Origin: Chlorobiota bacterium
GTDB lineage: Bacteria; Bacteroidota; Ignavibacteria; OLB7
NCBI GenBank assembly: GCA_028287785.1
Contig: JAQBOZ010000030.1
Span: 124,001 to 188,000 of the forward strand
Reading direction: 5' to 3'
Length of the DNA: 64,000 nt
Position numbers and translations under genes: made by a program. Positions 26,533-34,471 of this stretch are shown piece by piece. Every line of letters starts with the position of its first letter. Positions within the stretch are counted from its first letter, which is position 1. Below the pieces are notes generated by a model. It was not told the DNA's origin. It made no database searches and worked only from the letters and a program-made list of their open reading frames with translations.

Positions 26533-27579
26533 ATGAAACAACCGAAATTACGCAGGAACCTCGCGATCGGGCTGGTGATCTATCTCCTCCTCCTGACGCT
26601 GCTGGTGATGGTGGAGCGGGATAGCGAAGGGGGGAATATCAAGGGATTTCAGGACGCGGTCTGGTACTCGCTCGTGACCCTTACCACCGTCGGCTACGGC
26701 GACAAGTTTCCGGTGACGATGGCCGGGCGCGGGCTCGGGTTCGCGTTTCTGCTGGGGAGCCTGGGCCTGCTCGGGTTTCTGGTCGGGATGGTCAACGAAC
26801 GGATTATCGATAAACGGGAAAGGAAAAAGCTCGGCATGAACGGCACAAACTTCACCGGACATATCGTGATCATCGGATGGGATTCCTTCGCGCGGTCGGT
26901 TGCCGGGCAGCTTGTCGCGGCCGACAGGCGCATCGCCATCATCACCGACTCCAAGGATGACGTGGATCACATCCACGAATCATTTCCCGGCGATCAGGTC
27001 TTTGTCCTCTTCGCGGAGCTGCACAACGTCTCGGCGTTCGAGCGGGCCAATATCAGCAGCGCCTCGGTGATTCTGCTGAACTCCGGGAACGATACCGACA
27101 AGCTGATCAGCATCATCAACCTGAAGAAGGAATACGCGGATCTCCATTATCTGGTGACGCTGGAAAACCCCGATCTGAAGGAGACATTCCGTTCGGCCGG
27201 CGTCACCTACGCGCTGTCGCAGAACGAGATCGCCTCCAAGATGATCGCCAGCTACATCTTCGAGCCCGATGTCGCGGTCTTCAGCAACGACCTCCTCTCC
27301 GCCACCGATGCCGCCGGCAACTACGATATCCAGCAGTACCGCGTCCTCACGGAAAATCCCTACCGGGGTCGCCCGTATGGCGAGGCGTTCTGGGAGCTGA
27401 AGAAGAACTACAACACGGTGCTTCTCGGCATCGGCAGGGGACAGGGGGATGAGCGGATGCTCCACAAGATGCCGCCGGATGATCTGGTGATCGGCGAGGG
27501 GGATTTTCTTCTGGTGGTGACCGACGGCGTGGGGGAGAAGAAGCTGAAGAAGTTGTTCGGGACGATCGAGGGGGTTTAG
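26533..27579 (+). CDS. Potassium channel with RCK (TrkA-N/TrkA-C) domain
   Basis: The 348-residue protein has two membrane helices (about 9-28 and 71-92) around a pore loop with the K+ selectivity filter TVGYGD, the layout of 2-TM channels such as MthK. A cytosolic RCK domain follows, starting NFTGHIVIIGWDSFARSVAG. The canonical GxGxxG of the Rossmann site is replaced by GWDSFA, so NAD(H) binding is uncertain, as in other GWD/GWS-type RCK channels. A TrkA-C-like tail (YNTVLLGIGRGQGDERM, then GDFLLVVTDG) closes the protein. It should assemble as a tetramer in the inner membrane. The ABC-F gene follows 119 bases later. Confidence 0.9.
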   Translation: MKQPKLRRNLAIGLVIYLLLLTLLVMVERDSEGGNIKGFQDAVWYSLVTLTTVGYGDKFPVTMAGRGLGFAFLLGSLGLLGFLVGMVNERIIDKRERKKLGMNGTNFTGHIVIIGWDSFARSVAGQLVAADRRIAIITDSKDDVDHIHESFPGDQVFVLFAELHNVSAFERANISSASVILLNSGNDTDKLISIINLKKEYADLHYLVTLENPDLKETFRSAGVTYALSQNEIASKMIASYIFEPDVAVFSNDLLSATDAAGNYDIQQYRVLTENPYRGRPYGEAFWELKKNYNTVLLGIGRGQGDERMLHKMPPDDLVIGEGDFLLVVTDGVGEKKLKKLFGTIEGV

Positions 27580-27698
27580 GGGGAGATGTATAAATCTCTT
27601 ACGCCATCGCATGCCGCGCATTCTCTATCTTGCAGGTTCGTCCGTAACGTGCGGCGCGGGAAGCGCGCCGGCGGATAACCCCAATCCTGAAATGTAGC

Positions 27699-29777
27699 AT
27701 GATCGCAGCGCAATCTCTTGGAATTCAGTTCGGTGGAGAATATCTCTTCCGCGATGTCAACTTCATGGTCAGCCCCGGCGAACGGATCGGCCTGATCGGG
27801 GCGAACGGGGCGGGGAAGACCACGCTCATGCGCGCGCTGATCGGGCAGCAGCAGCCGGATGACGGCCGCATCAGCGCCAGCCGCCATGCCTCGATCGGAT
27901 ATCTGCCGCAGGAGGGAATCGTCCTGAGCGATTGCTCCGTCCGCGATGAGGTGATGCAGGCGTTCGGCGAGGTGATCGAGCTGGAAAAGGAGATCGACCG
28001 GATGAGCGATGAGCTCTCCAGCCGAACCGATCACGACAGCCAGGAGTTCCACGATCTTGTGATCGAGATGGGGGAGGTGCAGCATCGATACGAGTCGATG
28101 AACGGCTTTTCCGCCAAGGGAGAAGTTGAAAAAGTGCTGATGGGGCTCGGGTTCCTGCCGGAGGATCTGGATCGCCATTGCCGCGAGTTCTCCGGCGGAT
28201 GGCAGATGCGGATAGAGCTGGCAAAGCTCCTCCTCCGCCAGCCGGACCTGCTGATGCTCGATGAGCCGACGAACCATCTGGATATCGAGTCGCTCACATG
28301 GCTGGAGATTTTCCTCCAGAAGTATCAGGGGAGCATCCTTCTGATCTCCCACGATCGCACGTTCCTGGACGCGATCACCAACAAGATCTACGAGCTCTCG
28401 ATGCAGCGGCTGACGATCTACACCGGCAACTATTCCCGCTATCTGGTGGAGCGGGAGGCGCGCCGGGAGCAGCAGCAGTCCGCCTACGAGAACCAGCAGA
28501 AGATGATCGCCGATACCGAGAAGTTCATCGATCGTTTCCGCTACAAGGCCACCAAGGCCACGCAGGTGCAGTCGCGCGTGAAGGCGCTGGACCGGCTGGA
28601 ACGCGTTGGCCCGTTGGAGTCGGAGGGATCATCGGTCAGCTTCAGGTTTCCCCCGGCCCCCAGAAGCGGCCGCGTGGTGGTGGAGATGAAGGGGATCGAT
28701 AAGAGCTATGGCGATAACCACGTCCTCCATTCCGTCGATTTCGCGCTGGAACGGGGGGAGAAGGTGGCGTTTCTGGGGCGTAACGGCGAGGGAAAATCGA
28801 CATTCAGCAGGATTATCGCCGGGATCGAGCCGTATCAGAACGGGGAGCGGATTATCGGGCACAATGTCTCCATCGGCTATTTCGCGCAGCATCAGGCGGA
28901 GGATCTGGACCCCCGCAGAACGGTGCTCGATACGCTGGATTCCGTGGCGACGGGGGAGATCCGCACCAAGCTCCGGTCGCTGCTGGGAGCGTTTCTTTTT
29001 CAGGGCGATGATGTCTTCAAGACTGTCGGCGTCCTCTCCGGCGGCGAAAAATCCCGCCTGGCGCTCGCCAAGCTCCTGCTGGAGCCGGTCAACCTTCTGA
29101 TCTTCGACGAGCCGACGAATCACCTGGACATGAAGAGCAAGGAAGTGCTGAAGCAGGCGCTGATCGCGTTCGACGGCGCCATCATCATCGTCTCGCACGA
29201 CCGCGATTTTCTGAACGGGATCGTGGGGAAGTGCGCGGAGTTCCGGCACGGGAAGATCAAGGAGTTCCTTGGCGGCATCGAGGATTACCTCCGCAGGCAC
29301 AACACCGTTACGGTGAACGATGCGTTCGCAAAGAAAACCCCGTCGAAAGGGGGGGCGCAGGCGGCCGCGCAGCAGCAGGAGAAGCAGAAGCCCGCCGGCG
29401 GCGAGTTGCAGAAGGAGCAGATCGGGAAGCCCGGCGTGATGAAGCTGGCGCCGCTGAAACCAGCCCCGGTCGAGGACCGTTCCGGCGCCGATGCCAGGGA
29501 GCGGAAGCGGCTGGAGGCGGAGCAGCGGAACCGGCGGTACGCGGCAACAAAGGATCTGAAGAAGAAAATCGCCGTAATCGAGGCGAAAATCGCGGAGCTT
29601 GAGAAGGAGAAGACGACCAGCACGGAGACGATGGCGCTTCCGGCCGCCTACAGCGACGCCGAGAAGACGCGGACGCTTCAGGCGCGGATCATCCAGATCG
29701 ACAAGCTTCTCGTTGATCAGTACGAGTCGTGGGGGAAGATCGCCGCGGAGATCGAGAAGGTGGAATCCGCCCTCTGA
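27699..29777 (+). CDS. ABC-F family ATP-binding protein
   Basis: The 692-residue protein has two ATP-binding cassettes and no membrane span. Cassette 1 has Walker A GANGAGKTT, signature FSGGWQ and Walker B LLMLDEPTNHLD. Cassette 2 has GRNGEGKST, LSGGEKS and LLIFDEPTNHLD. The inter-domain linker holds the basic ETFI-type segment (RFRYKATKATQVQSRVKALD). A C-terminal extension of about 150 residues is Lys/Glu-rich, ending in a coiled coil. ABC-F proteins act on ribosomes to rescue or tune translation (EttA, Uup, YfmR) or give antibiotic resistance. The coiled-coil C-terminus fits the Uup/YfmR/ABCF3-like group. The specific role is not known. Confidence 0.92.
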   Translation: MIAAQSLGIQFGGEYLFRDVNFMVSPGERIGLIGANGAGKTTLMRALIGQQQPDDGRISASRHASIGYLPQEGIVLSDCSVRDEVMQAFGEVIELEKEIDRMSDELSSRTDHDSQEFHDLVIEMGEVQHRYESMNGFSAKGEVEKVLMGLGFLPEDLDRHCREFSGGWQMRIELAKLLLRQPDLLMLDEPTNHLDIESLTWLEIFLQKYQGSILLISHDRTFLDAITNKIYELSMQRLTIYTGNYSRYLVEREARREQQQSAYENQQKMIADTEKFIDRFRYKATKATQVQSRVKALDRLERVGPLESEGSSVSFRFPPAPRSGRVVVEMKGIDKSYGDNHVLHSVDFALERGEKVAFLGRNGEGKSTFSRIIAGIEPYQNGERIIGHNVSIGYFAQHQAEDLDPRRTVLDTLDSVATGEIRTKLRSLLGAFLFQGDDVFKTVGVLSGGEKSRLALAKLLLEPVNLLIFDEPTNHLDMKSKEVLKQALIAFDGAIIIVSHDRDFLNGIVGKCAEFRHGKIKEFLGGIEDYLRRHNTVTVNDAFAKKTPSKGGAQAAAQQQEKQKPAGGELQKEQIGKPGVMKLAPLKPAPVEDRSGADARERKRLEAEQRNRRYAATKDLKKKIAVIEAKIAELEKEKTTSTETMALPAAYSDAEKTRTLQARIIQIDKLLVDQYESWGKIAAEIEKVESAL

Positions 29778-29868
29778 TCGGCGGAGCCGACCTCTTATTC
29801 CCTCGATTCTTCCGCCGACACCCCGTCGGCGGTGACTTCGGCATTAGATTGGTGCGGTTCCAAGTGCG

Positions 29869-31233
29869 ATGAATCATCGAATCCTTCTTTCCGGAACAAT
29901 GCGAGTGCTGATGAGACGATTTTTTCTCCTTGCCGTGCTGATGCTGAGCCTTGCCGCCGTCTGTCGCGCGCAGCCGTATCCGCATGGAGTAGCCTATCCC
30001 CGCCCCACCCCGGCGCAGCTCGATTCCCTGCTCAGCCTGGGGATTGTCCCCACATGGCTCGGTCGCGACCCATCGCTCTACTGGCCCCGTTCGCGCTTTA
30101 CGATCGCCGCCCGCGCTACATGGCGGACCTATATGACCCAGGCACTGGACGGCGGATTCGGCGCCGAGGCCGACATCGCCATCCCTCTCGGCACCACCGA
30201 TTTCGGGCTTTTTCTCTACGCTCGCGCCAACGATTACACGGTTCGCAGCCAGGGATGGCTGGACTGGGACGTGCAGAACGGCGAGAGCGGCGTGTTGTTC
30301 AATGGCGGTATAGGCGCGTCGCTGGCGATTCCGCTCTACATTCGCGGTTTTTCCTTCCCGCTCTCGATGAGCGTCGGCTCCGCCTTCTTCCAGCCGGGAG
30401 GGAGCGTGGCGCCGGCGGAAACCTATATCGGCCTGGAGCCTAGCCTTGGGCTGCGCTACAGAATCACCCCGATCCTCTCGGCGCAGGTGATGGCGCAATC
30501 CGCCTGGATGGTTCCGCTGCGGGAGGGGAACAGGGGAATCGGCTCATGGAATTTCTCGACGGGAGTGGAGCTTGCGCTGGCGCCGTATCAGCACGACGCG
30601 CTTCCCCGGTGGGTTCCGGCGCTGGTTGCTACCGCGCAGGATGTGATTCATCTGATGGGAACGCAGCCGGAGGATGAGCTGGATGTGCTGGACAGGAATA
30701 TGGATTTCATCAACACCGAGGTGAAGCCCTACACCGGGTTCGGCTGGTATCCGCTCGGGTTCTTCGGAAAGGTGCGCGGAACGGTGGAGGCATCATCGCG
30801 CGCGGCCAGCGGCAATGTCACGGCGCTCGATATCCGGCTTGACAGCGCCGACCGCTACGGTTTTCAGGTCTGGAGGACATCGCTGCTTCTCGATCAGAAG
30901 CTGGCGACAAACTATCTTGTCGGCAATAACCCCGGCGATACATCGTTTCTGAACAAGAAGCAGAAGGTTGTCCTCGATCGCATCAAACGTGGCGACTACT
31001 CCTACAGGCTCCCCGATATGTTCGGCACCCGTTATTTACGGGCGGAGCTTTTCCCCGAGGCAAAAGGCGACTCTCTCGATGTGGTTCCGCGAGTAGGCTC
31101 GCGCGTGGAGGTTGCCGGAGAATTGTGGTGGGATGGAGATGGTCATCTGGAGATTCACCCTCGACGCCCGTCCGACGTTGTCCTCAAGACAGGGCAGTTC
31201 CTCGATGCCGCTGATGATTTCATTCTAGAATGA
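29869..31233 (+). CDS. Hypothetical outer-membrane protein
   Basis: The 454-residue protein has a signal peptide (after a short N-terminal extension; RRFFLLAVLMLSLAAVCRAQ) and a mature part rich in aromatic and alternating strands (FGLFLYARANDYTV, ISLAIPLYIRGFSFPL-type segments, GVELALAPYQH). It ends with VLKTGQFLDAADDFILE, which is not a barrel end. I do not recognise the family. The sequence suggests a beta-barrel with a periplasmic tail. Starts at 29869, 29902 (MRRFFLL region) are possible; the signal peptide does not decide between them. It follows the ABC-F gene by 91 bases. Confidence 0.6.
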   Translation: MNHRILLSGTMRVLMRRFFLLAVLMLSLAAVCRAQPYPHGVAYPRPTPAQLDSLLSLGIVPTWLGRDPSLYWPRSRFTIAARATWRTYMTQALDGGFGAEADIAIPLGTTDFGLFLYARANDYTVRSQGWLDWDVQNGESGVLFNGGIGASLAIPLYIRGFSFPLSMSVGSAFFQPGGSVAPAETYIGLEPSLGLRYRITPILSAQVMAQSAWMVPLREGNRGIGSWNFSTGVELALAPYQHDALPRWVPALVATAQDVIHLMGTQPEDELDVLDRNMDFINTEVKPYTGFGWYPLGFFGKVRGTVEASSRAASGNVTALDIRLDSADRYGFQVWRTSLLLDQKLATNYLVGNNPGDTSFLNKKQKVVLDRIKRGDYSYRLPDMFGTRYLRAELFPEAKGDSLDVVPRVGSRVEVAGELWWDGDGHLEIHPRRPSDVVLKTGQFLDAADDFILE

Positions 31234-31348
31234 TAATCATCTCGATTGCTAACTAGCACGTTTTTTGGTACGTTATCTAGGTGGTATTCATTTTTTCTCG
31301 CCGAACCACGATAATACGTGGCCGGATCGAGCTTCAGGAGAGCCTACA

Positions 31349-32338
31349 ATGACGTTGAGTCGCCGACAATTCCTGGCAGCACTTGCAATTTCCTCAGTTG
31401 GAGCCCCAAAGCTCCTGGCCGGGGTAAAGGCCGCGGCACCGCCGCCGGTTCCTGCGCGCCGTTGCTCCTGGGTCGATAACCTGAATCCGAAGACGATAGC
31501 GATTGTCGGCGATGTCCAGCGCACGAGCATGGCTGAGTACAACTTCATGGGGCGCGCGCAGAACGATACCGAACGCGAAGCGATCCTCAACGCCATCGCC
31601 GACGACAAGCCGGATATGCTGCTGATGCTCGGCGATCAGGTTGTGACCGGCGATGATGATTCCGAGTGGGCATATTTCGACCGCTGCATGGAGAAGATCG
31701 TGGAGGGAGGTATCCCGGTCAGGTCCATTCTCGGCAATCACGATTATGGCGAAAGCAAGGCGCGCTCGCTCCACTGCTGCTACGATCGCTTCCCCTATCA
31801 GAATGGCTCCATCCATACGCTTGTCAGGCTTGGATCGCTGGCGCTGATCACGCTCAACACGAATCTCGATCAGTTGAGCTCCAGCGAGATCAAGAACCAG
31901 GAGAAGGATTATAACGACTGGATCACGGAGCTGGACAAGGACTCCACGGTGCGTGGCGTGCTGGTCGCGGCGCACCATCCTCCCTATACCAACAGCGATC
32001 TCGGGATGAGCACGGAGATCGTGGAGAGCTTCGCCAAGCCGTTCCTGAACGCCAGGAAGACGCGGCTCTTCCTCTCCGGGCACGTTCACTCCTACGAGCG
32101 CTTCGTGGCGGGTGATAAGATGTTCGTCACCAGCGGCGGCGGCGGCGGTCCGCGCCGTGTGATCGATATCTCCAGCTCCCGTCCGTTCCAGAACGATGCC
32201 TACCGCGTCGGCAGCCTCCGCCCGTTCCATTATATCCGGCTGAAGGTCGGCGATAATGATCTGAAGGCGGAAGTGGTGATGCTCCAGAAGGGGCAGTTCA
32301 AGGTCGGCGATCGCTTCTCGGTCGGGCTGTACGGATAA
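31349..32338 (+). CDS. Tat-exported metallophosphoesterase
   Basis: The 329-residue protein starts with a twin-arginine signal (LSRRQFLAALAISSVGAPK). The calcineurin-like domain has GDVQRTSM, then LLMLGDQVVTGDD, SILGNHDYG, VAAHHPPYTNS and LSGHVHSYERF, which supply the two-metal site. It resembles purple-acid-phosphatase-like secreted phosphoesterases. Tat export means it folds in the cytosol with its metal before crossing to the periplasm. A Gly-rich stretch (TSGGGGGPRRV) follows the last motif. RBS CAGGAGAGCCTACA precedes ATG. A strong terminator follows. Confidence 0.9.
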   Translation: MTLSRRQFLAALAISSVGAPKLLAGVKAAAPPPVPARRCSWVDNLNPKTIAIVGDVQRTSMAEYNFMGRAQNDTEREAILNAIADDKPDMLLMLGDQVVTGDDDSEWAYFDRCMEKIVEGGIPVRSILGNHDYGESKARSLHCCYDRFPYQNGSIHTLVRLGSLALITLNTNLDQLSSSEIKNQEKDYNDWITELDKDSTVRGVLVAAHHPPYTNSDLGMSTEIVESFAKPFLNARKTRLFLSGHVHSYERFVAGDKMFVTSGGGGGPRRVIDISSSRPFQNDAYRVGSLRPFHYIRLKVGDNDLKAEVVMLQKGQFKVGDRFSVGLYG

Positions 32339-32382
32339 TTTCCGACGGTGCCGGGAAGAATATCACGCATGAAAGATTACTG

Positions 32383-32413
32383 AAAGGGCCTCGGCGATTG
32401 CCGAGGCCCTTTT
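32383..32413 (+). terminator. Intrinsic terminator after the phosphoesterase
   Basis: A 13-bp perfect stem, AAAGGGCCTCGGC / GCCGAGGCCCTTT, with a 4-base loop ends in a T run. Confidence 0.92.
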
Positions 32414-33118
32414 GATGTTCCTGCCGCGCCGCAAAAGGAGCGATCCCCTCATCATGAGGGCAACGATAATATTCGTAATTGACGGCGCATACTACCGGAT
32501 TCGCCTTTTGGGGGAGAGGATGAATCGCTCGGTTTCAAGCGTCATTCCATACGCCTCCCTCATTGGCATTGGTGAGCGCAGTTGGATCAGGAATTTCATT
32601 TCGATTTCCGTGGCCGGTTGCGAACGTCAGGCTCTGATGTTCCGAATTTCCGATATAAAAAACAATAGAGCCGCAGGGCGCCAGTGATGATAATGCAATC
32701 ATGGAAGCTCGACGAGCTGGCCCTGATTGAATGTCCAGGAAGAGACACTATATCCTCGTTTGTTATTCTCGGCGTGGATAATCATGATTTCGGCCATCGT
32801 CCTTCTGGATTTCAAGATGCCGATAGGGTTGCCATCATTGATTTCCGACAGGCATTCCCCAGCCAGGGTGTTATCGTACATCCGGGCCAACATCGCAATC
32901 AACAGGTTCAGCTTGTGCTGCGGGTCTTTCATTTTCGGGAATTCATCTCTGTTTACGTGTCGCTGGGCTGATGAAGTACATGAAATATCAGCGCGCCGGG
33001 AGAGTGATAATCGTCCGATTTTCCGGGTCTCTGCTTCCGTTCCCCGCCTCTATTTTTCAGCGCGGAATATGTGGGAAGTCAGGAGATAAGAATGTCGGGC
33101 GCGTCCACCGCGAGCAGC
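32414..33118. other. Low-GC stretch with at most one small gene
   Basis: About 700 bases of visibly lower GC separate the terminator at 32413 from the GNAT gene. A short minus-strand frame (32699-32932) is the only one with protein-like composition. The local base composition differs from the neighbours and may mark old foreign or decayed DNA. Confidence 0.5.
32699..32932 (-). CDS. Possible small hypothetical protein
   Basis: The 77-residue frame (MKDPQHKLNLLIAMLARMYD ... WTFNQGQLVELP) has balanced composition and no signal peptide or membrane helix. The same frame stays open for at least 23 more codons upstream of the ATG, and no SD precedes it, so it may be the tail of a decayed longer gene. 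I do not recognise it. Open frames on the other strand across the same bases look less protein-like. Confidence 0.3.
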   Translation of the reverse strand: MKDPQHKLNLLIAMLARMYDNTLAGECLSEINDGNPIGILKSRRTMAEIMIIHAENNKRGYSVSSWTFNQGQLVELP

Positions 33119-33679
33119 TTAAATGATTCTCCCGGCAGGGAAATCCTGCTGACCATCCTCCAGGCTCATCTCATATTTCTCCTCCACAACATCCACTCCC
33201 CACTGGTGCGTTGCGTGCTGCTCGGTCTTGTGGAACCCGGCCGCTCTGTAGAGACCTCCCGCGGTGGTCAGCGCGCCGACGGTCCAGAGGATGATCGACC
33301 GATAGTTCCGCTCCCGGCAGAACGCGACGGCATCGCCCAGCAGTCGTTTTCCCAGCCCAAGCCCGCGCGCCGAGGGATCGACCAGGAACCAGCGGAGCTG
33401 CGCCTGATCGGTGGAGGCGGCCACGATGGCGATGCATCCCGCCAGCCGCCCGTTCCGCTCGGCTATCCAGATGCGATCGCGATCGGTTCCGGAGATCACG
33501 AACTCCGCGAGCGGCCCGGCCACGTACGCTTCAAACGTCGCGTCGAAGTTGTATTCGCGCGCATAGAGAATTCCGTGGAGATGGACGATCGAGCCGATAT
33601 CCCCCGGCCGGATTGCGTGGCGGATGGTGGCGGAATCGGGCGCGTTCTCATGGGAGCTGTTCAGTGCTTCGGTCTGCAT
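33119..33679 (-). CDS. GNAT family N-acetyltransferase
   Basis: The 186-residue protein shows the GNAT fold: N-terminal TIRHAIRPGDIGSIVHLHGI, central RIWIAERNGRLAGCIAIVAA, then LRWFLVDPSARGLGLGKRLL with the acetyl-CoA pyrophosphate-binding motif (RGLGLGKR), and LYRAAGFHKTEQ. It transfers an acetyl group from acetyl-CoA to an unknown amine. The subgroup resembles the C-terminal acetyltransferase half of MarR-GNAT fusion proteins, here without the MarR part. It lies 57 bases downstream of the Asp/Asn hydroxylase gene on the same strand. Confidence 0.9.
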   Translation of the reverse strand: MQTEALNSSHENAPDSATIRHAIRPGDIGSIVHLHGILYAREYNFDATFEAYVAGPLAEFVISGTDRDRIWIAERNGRLAGCIAIVAASTDQAQLRWFLVDPSARGLGLGKRLLGDAVAFCRERNYRSIILWTVGALTTAGGLYRAAGFHKTEQHATHQWGVDVVEEKYEMSLEDGQQDFPAGRII

Positions 33680-33736
33680 GGGAGGCTGTTGGATTATTTC
33701 GGGGATTCGGGTTGTTCACGTCGCGGATGATGGTGT

Positions 33737-34333
33737 TCAACTGTTCAGCGATATCGCCTCCATCTCCGCCTGGTTCAGACGCTCCTCCATCCACCGATCG
33801 ATCCGCGCGTCGATCACAAGGTGGACGCGGTCGGTGACGCCGCGGTTCGCCACCGAATGCGGATCGCTCAGGCGGAGATACCAGCACTCCCCCTCATTCA
33901 TGGTCACGCGTTCGCCGTTCAGGCGGAAATCGACATCGGGGTTGGTGATCACCGGGATATGGAGGCGGATGGTCCCCTCCTCGGCCGACAGCGCGTGATC
34001 GGTATGCTCTTTGATCACCGATCCTGGGGCCAGCTTCATCAGCCGGACGGCATCGAGAGGGGAGCCGAGGGAGGCAAGCACTTCCTGAACATAGTGGGCG
34101 CCATCGAGAAACGGGGTATCGACGAACTCCGTGCAGGAGGGATTGGGATAGATCATCCTGATCACATGATGTTCGCCGGCGGGCGCCCGCAGTGGAATCA
34201 CGCTCCACGCCCCTTCATAATTCCGGCGGACGAAATGTTCGGTCCAGCCCGAGCCTTCAATGCGCGTCAGATCCTCCCGGAGCCGTTGCGGGTCGAACTT
34301 CATCATCAGTTTCAGCCGATCTCTCATAGCCAT
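33737..34333 (-). CDS. Aspartyl/asparaginyl beta-hydroxylase family protein
   Basis: The 198-residue protein matches the Asp/Asn beta-hydroxylase family of Fe(II)/2-oxoglutarate dioxygenases. Key segments are VIKEHTDHALS with the HxD iron ligands, IRLHIPVITNPDVDFRLNGE, the EGECWYLRLSDPHSVANRG segment with the distal His, and DRVHLVIDARID with the 2-oxoglutarate-binding Arg. These bacterial enzymes hydroxylate side chains of free amino acids or proteins; the substrate is unknown. The start may be 34333 or an ATG two codons later. It lies between the GNAT gene and the TPR-HTH regulator, all on one strand. Confidence 0.88.
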   Translation of the reverse strand: MAMRDRLKLMMKFDPQRLREDLTRIEGSGWTEHFVRRNYEGAWSVIPLRAPAGEHHVIRMIYPNPSCTEFVDTPFLDGAHYVQEVLASLGSPLDAVRLMKLAPGSVIKEHTDHALSAEEGTIRLHIPVITNPDVDFRLNGERVTMNEGECWYLRLSDPHSVANRGVTDRVHLVIDARIDRWMEERLNQAEMEAISLNS

Positions 34334-34471
34334 TCAGCCGTCCGTGTCATGCTCATTGAATGCCTCCGCGCGGATAACGGCGCGGAGCCGTGCCGGCTTA
34401 ATCGGTCGCAATCTATTCATGCCGGCCGGTTCGGCCATGCGGTCGGGGTGGATGTTCATGGGAATCCGCGA

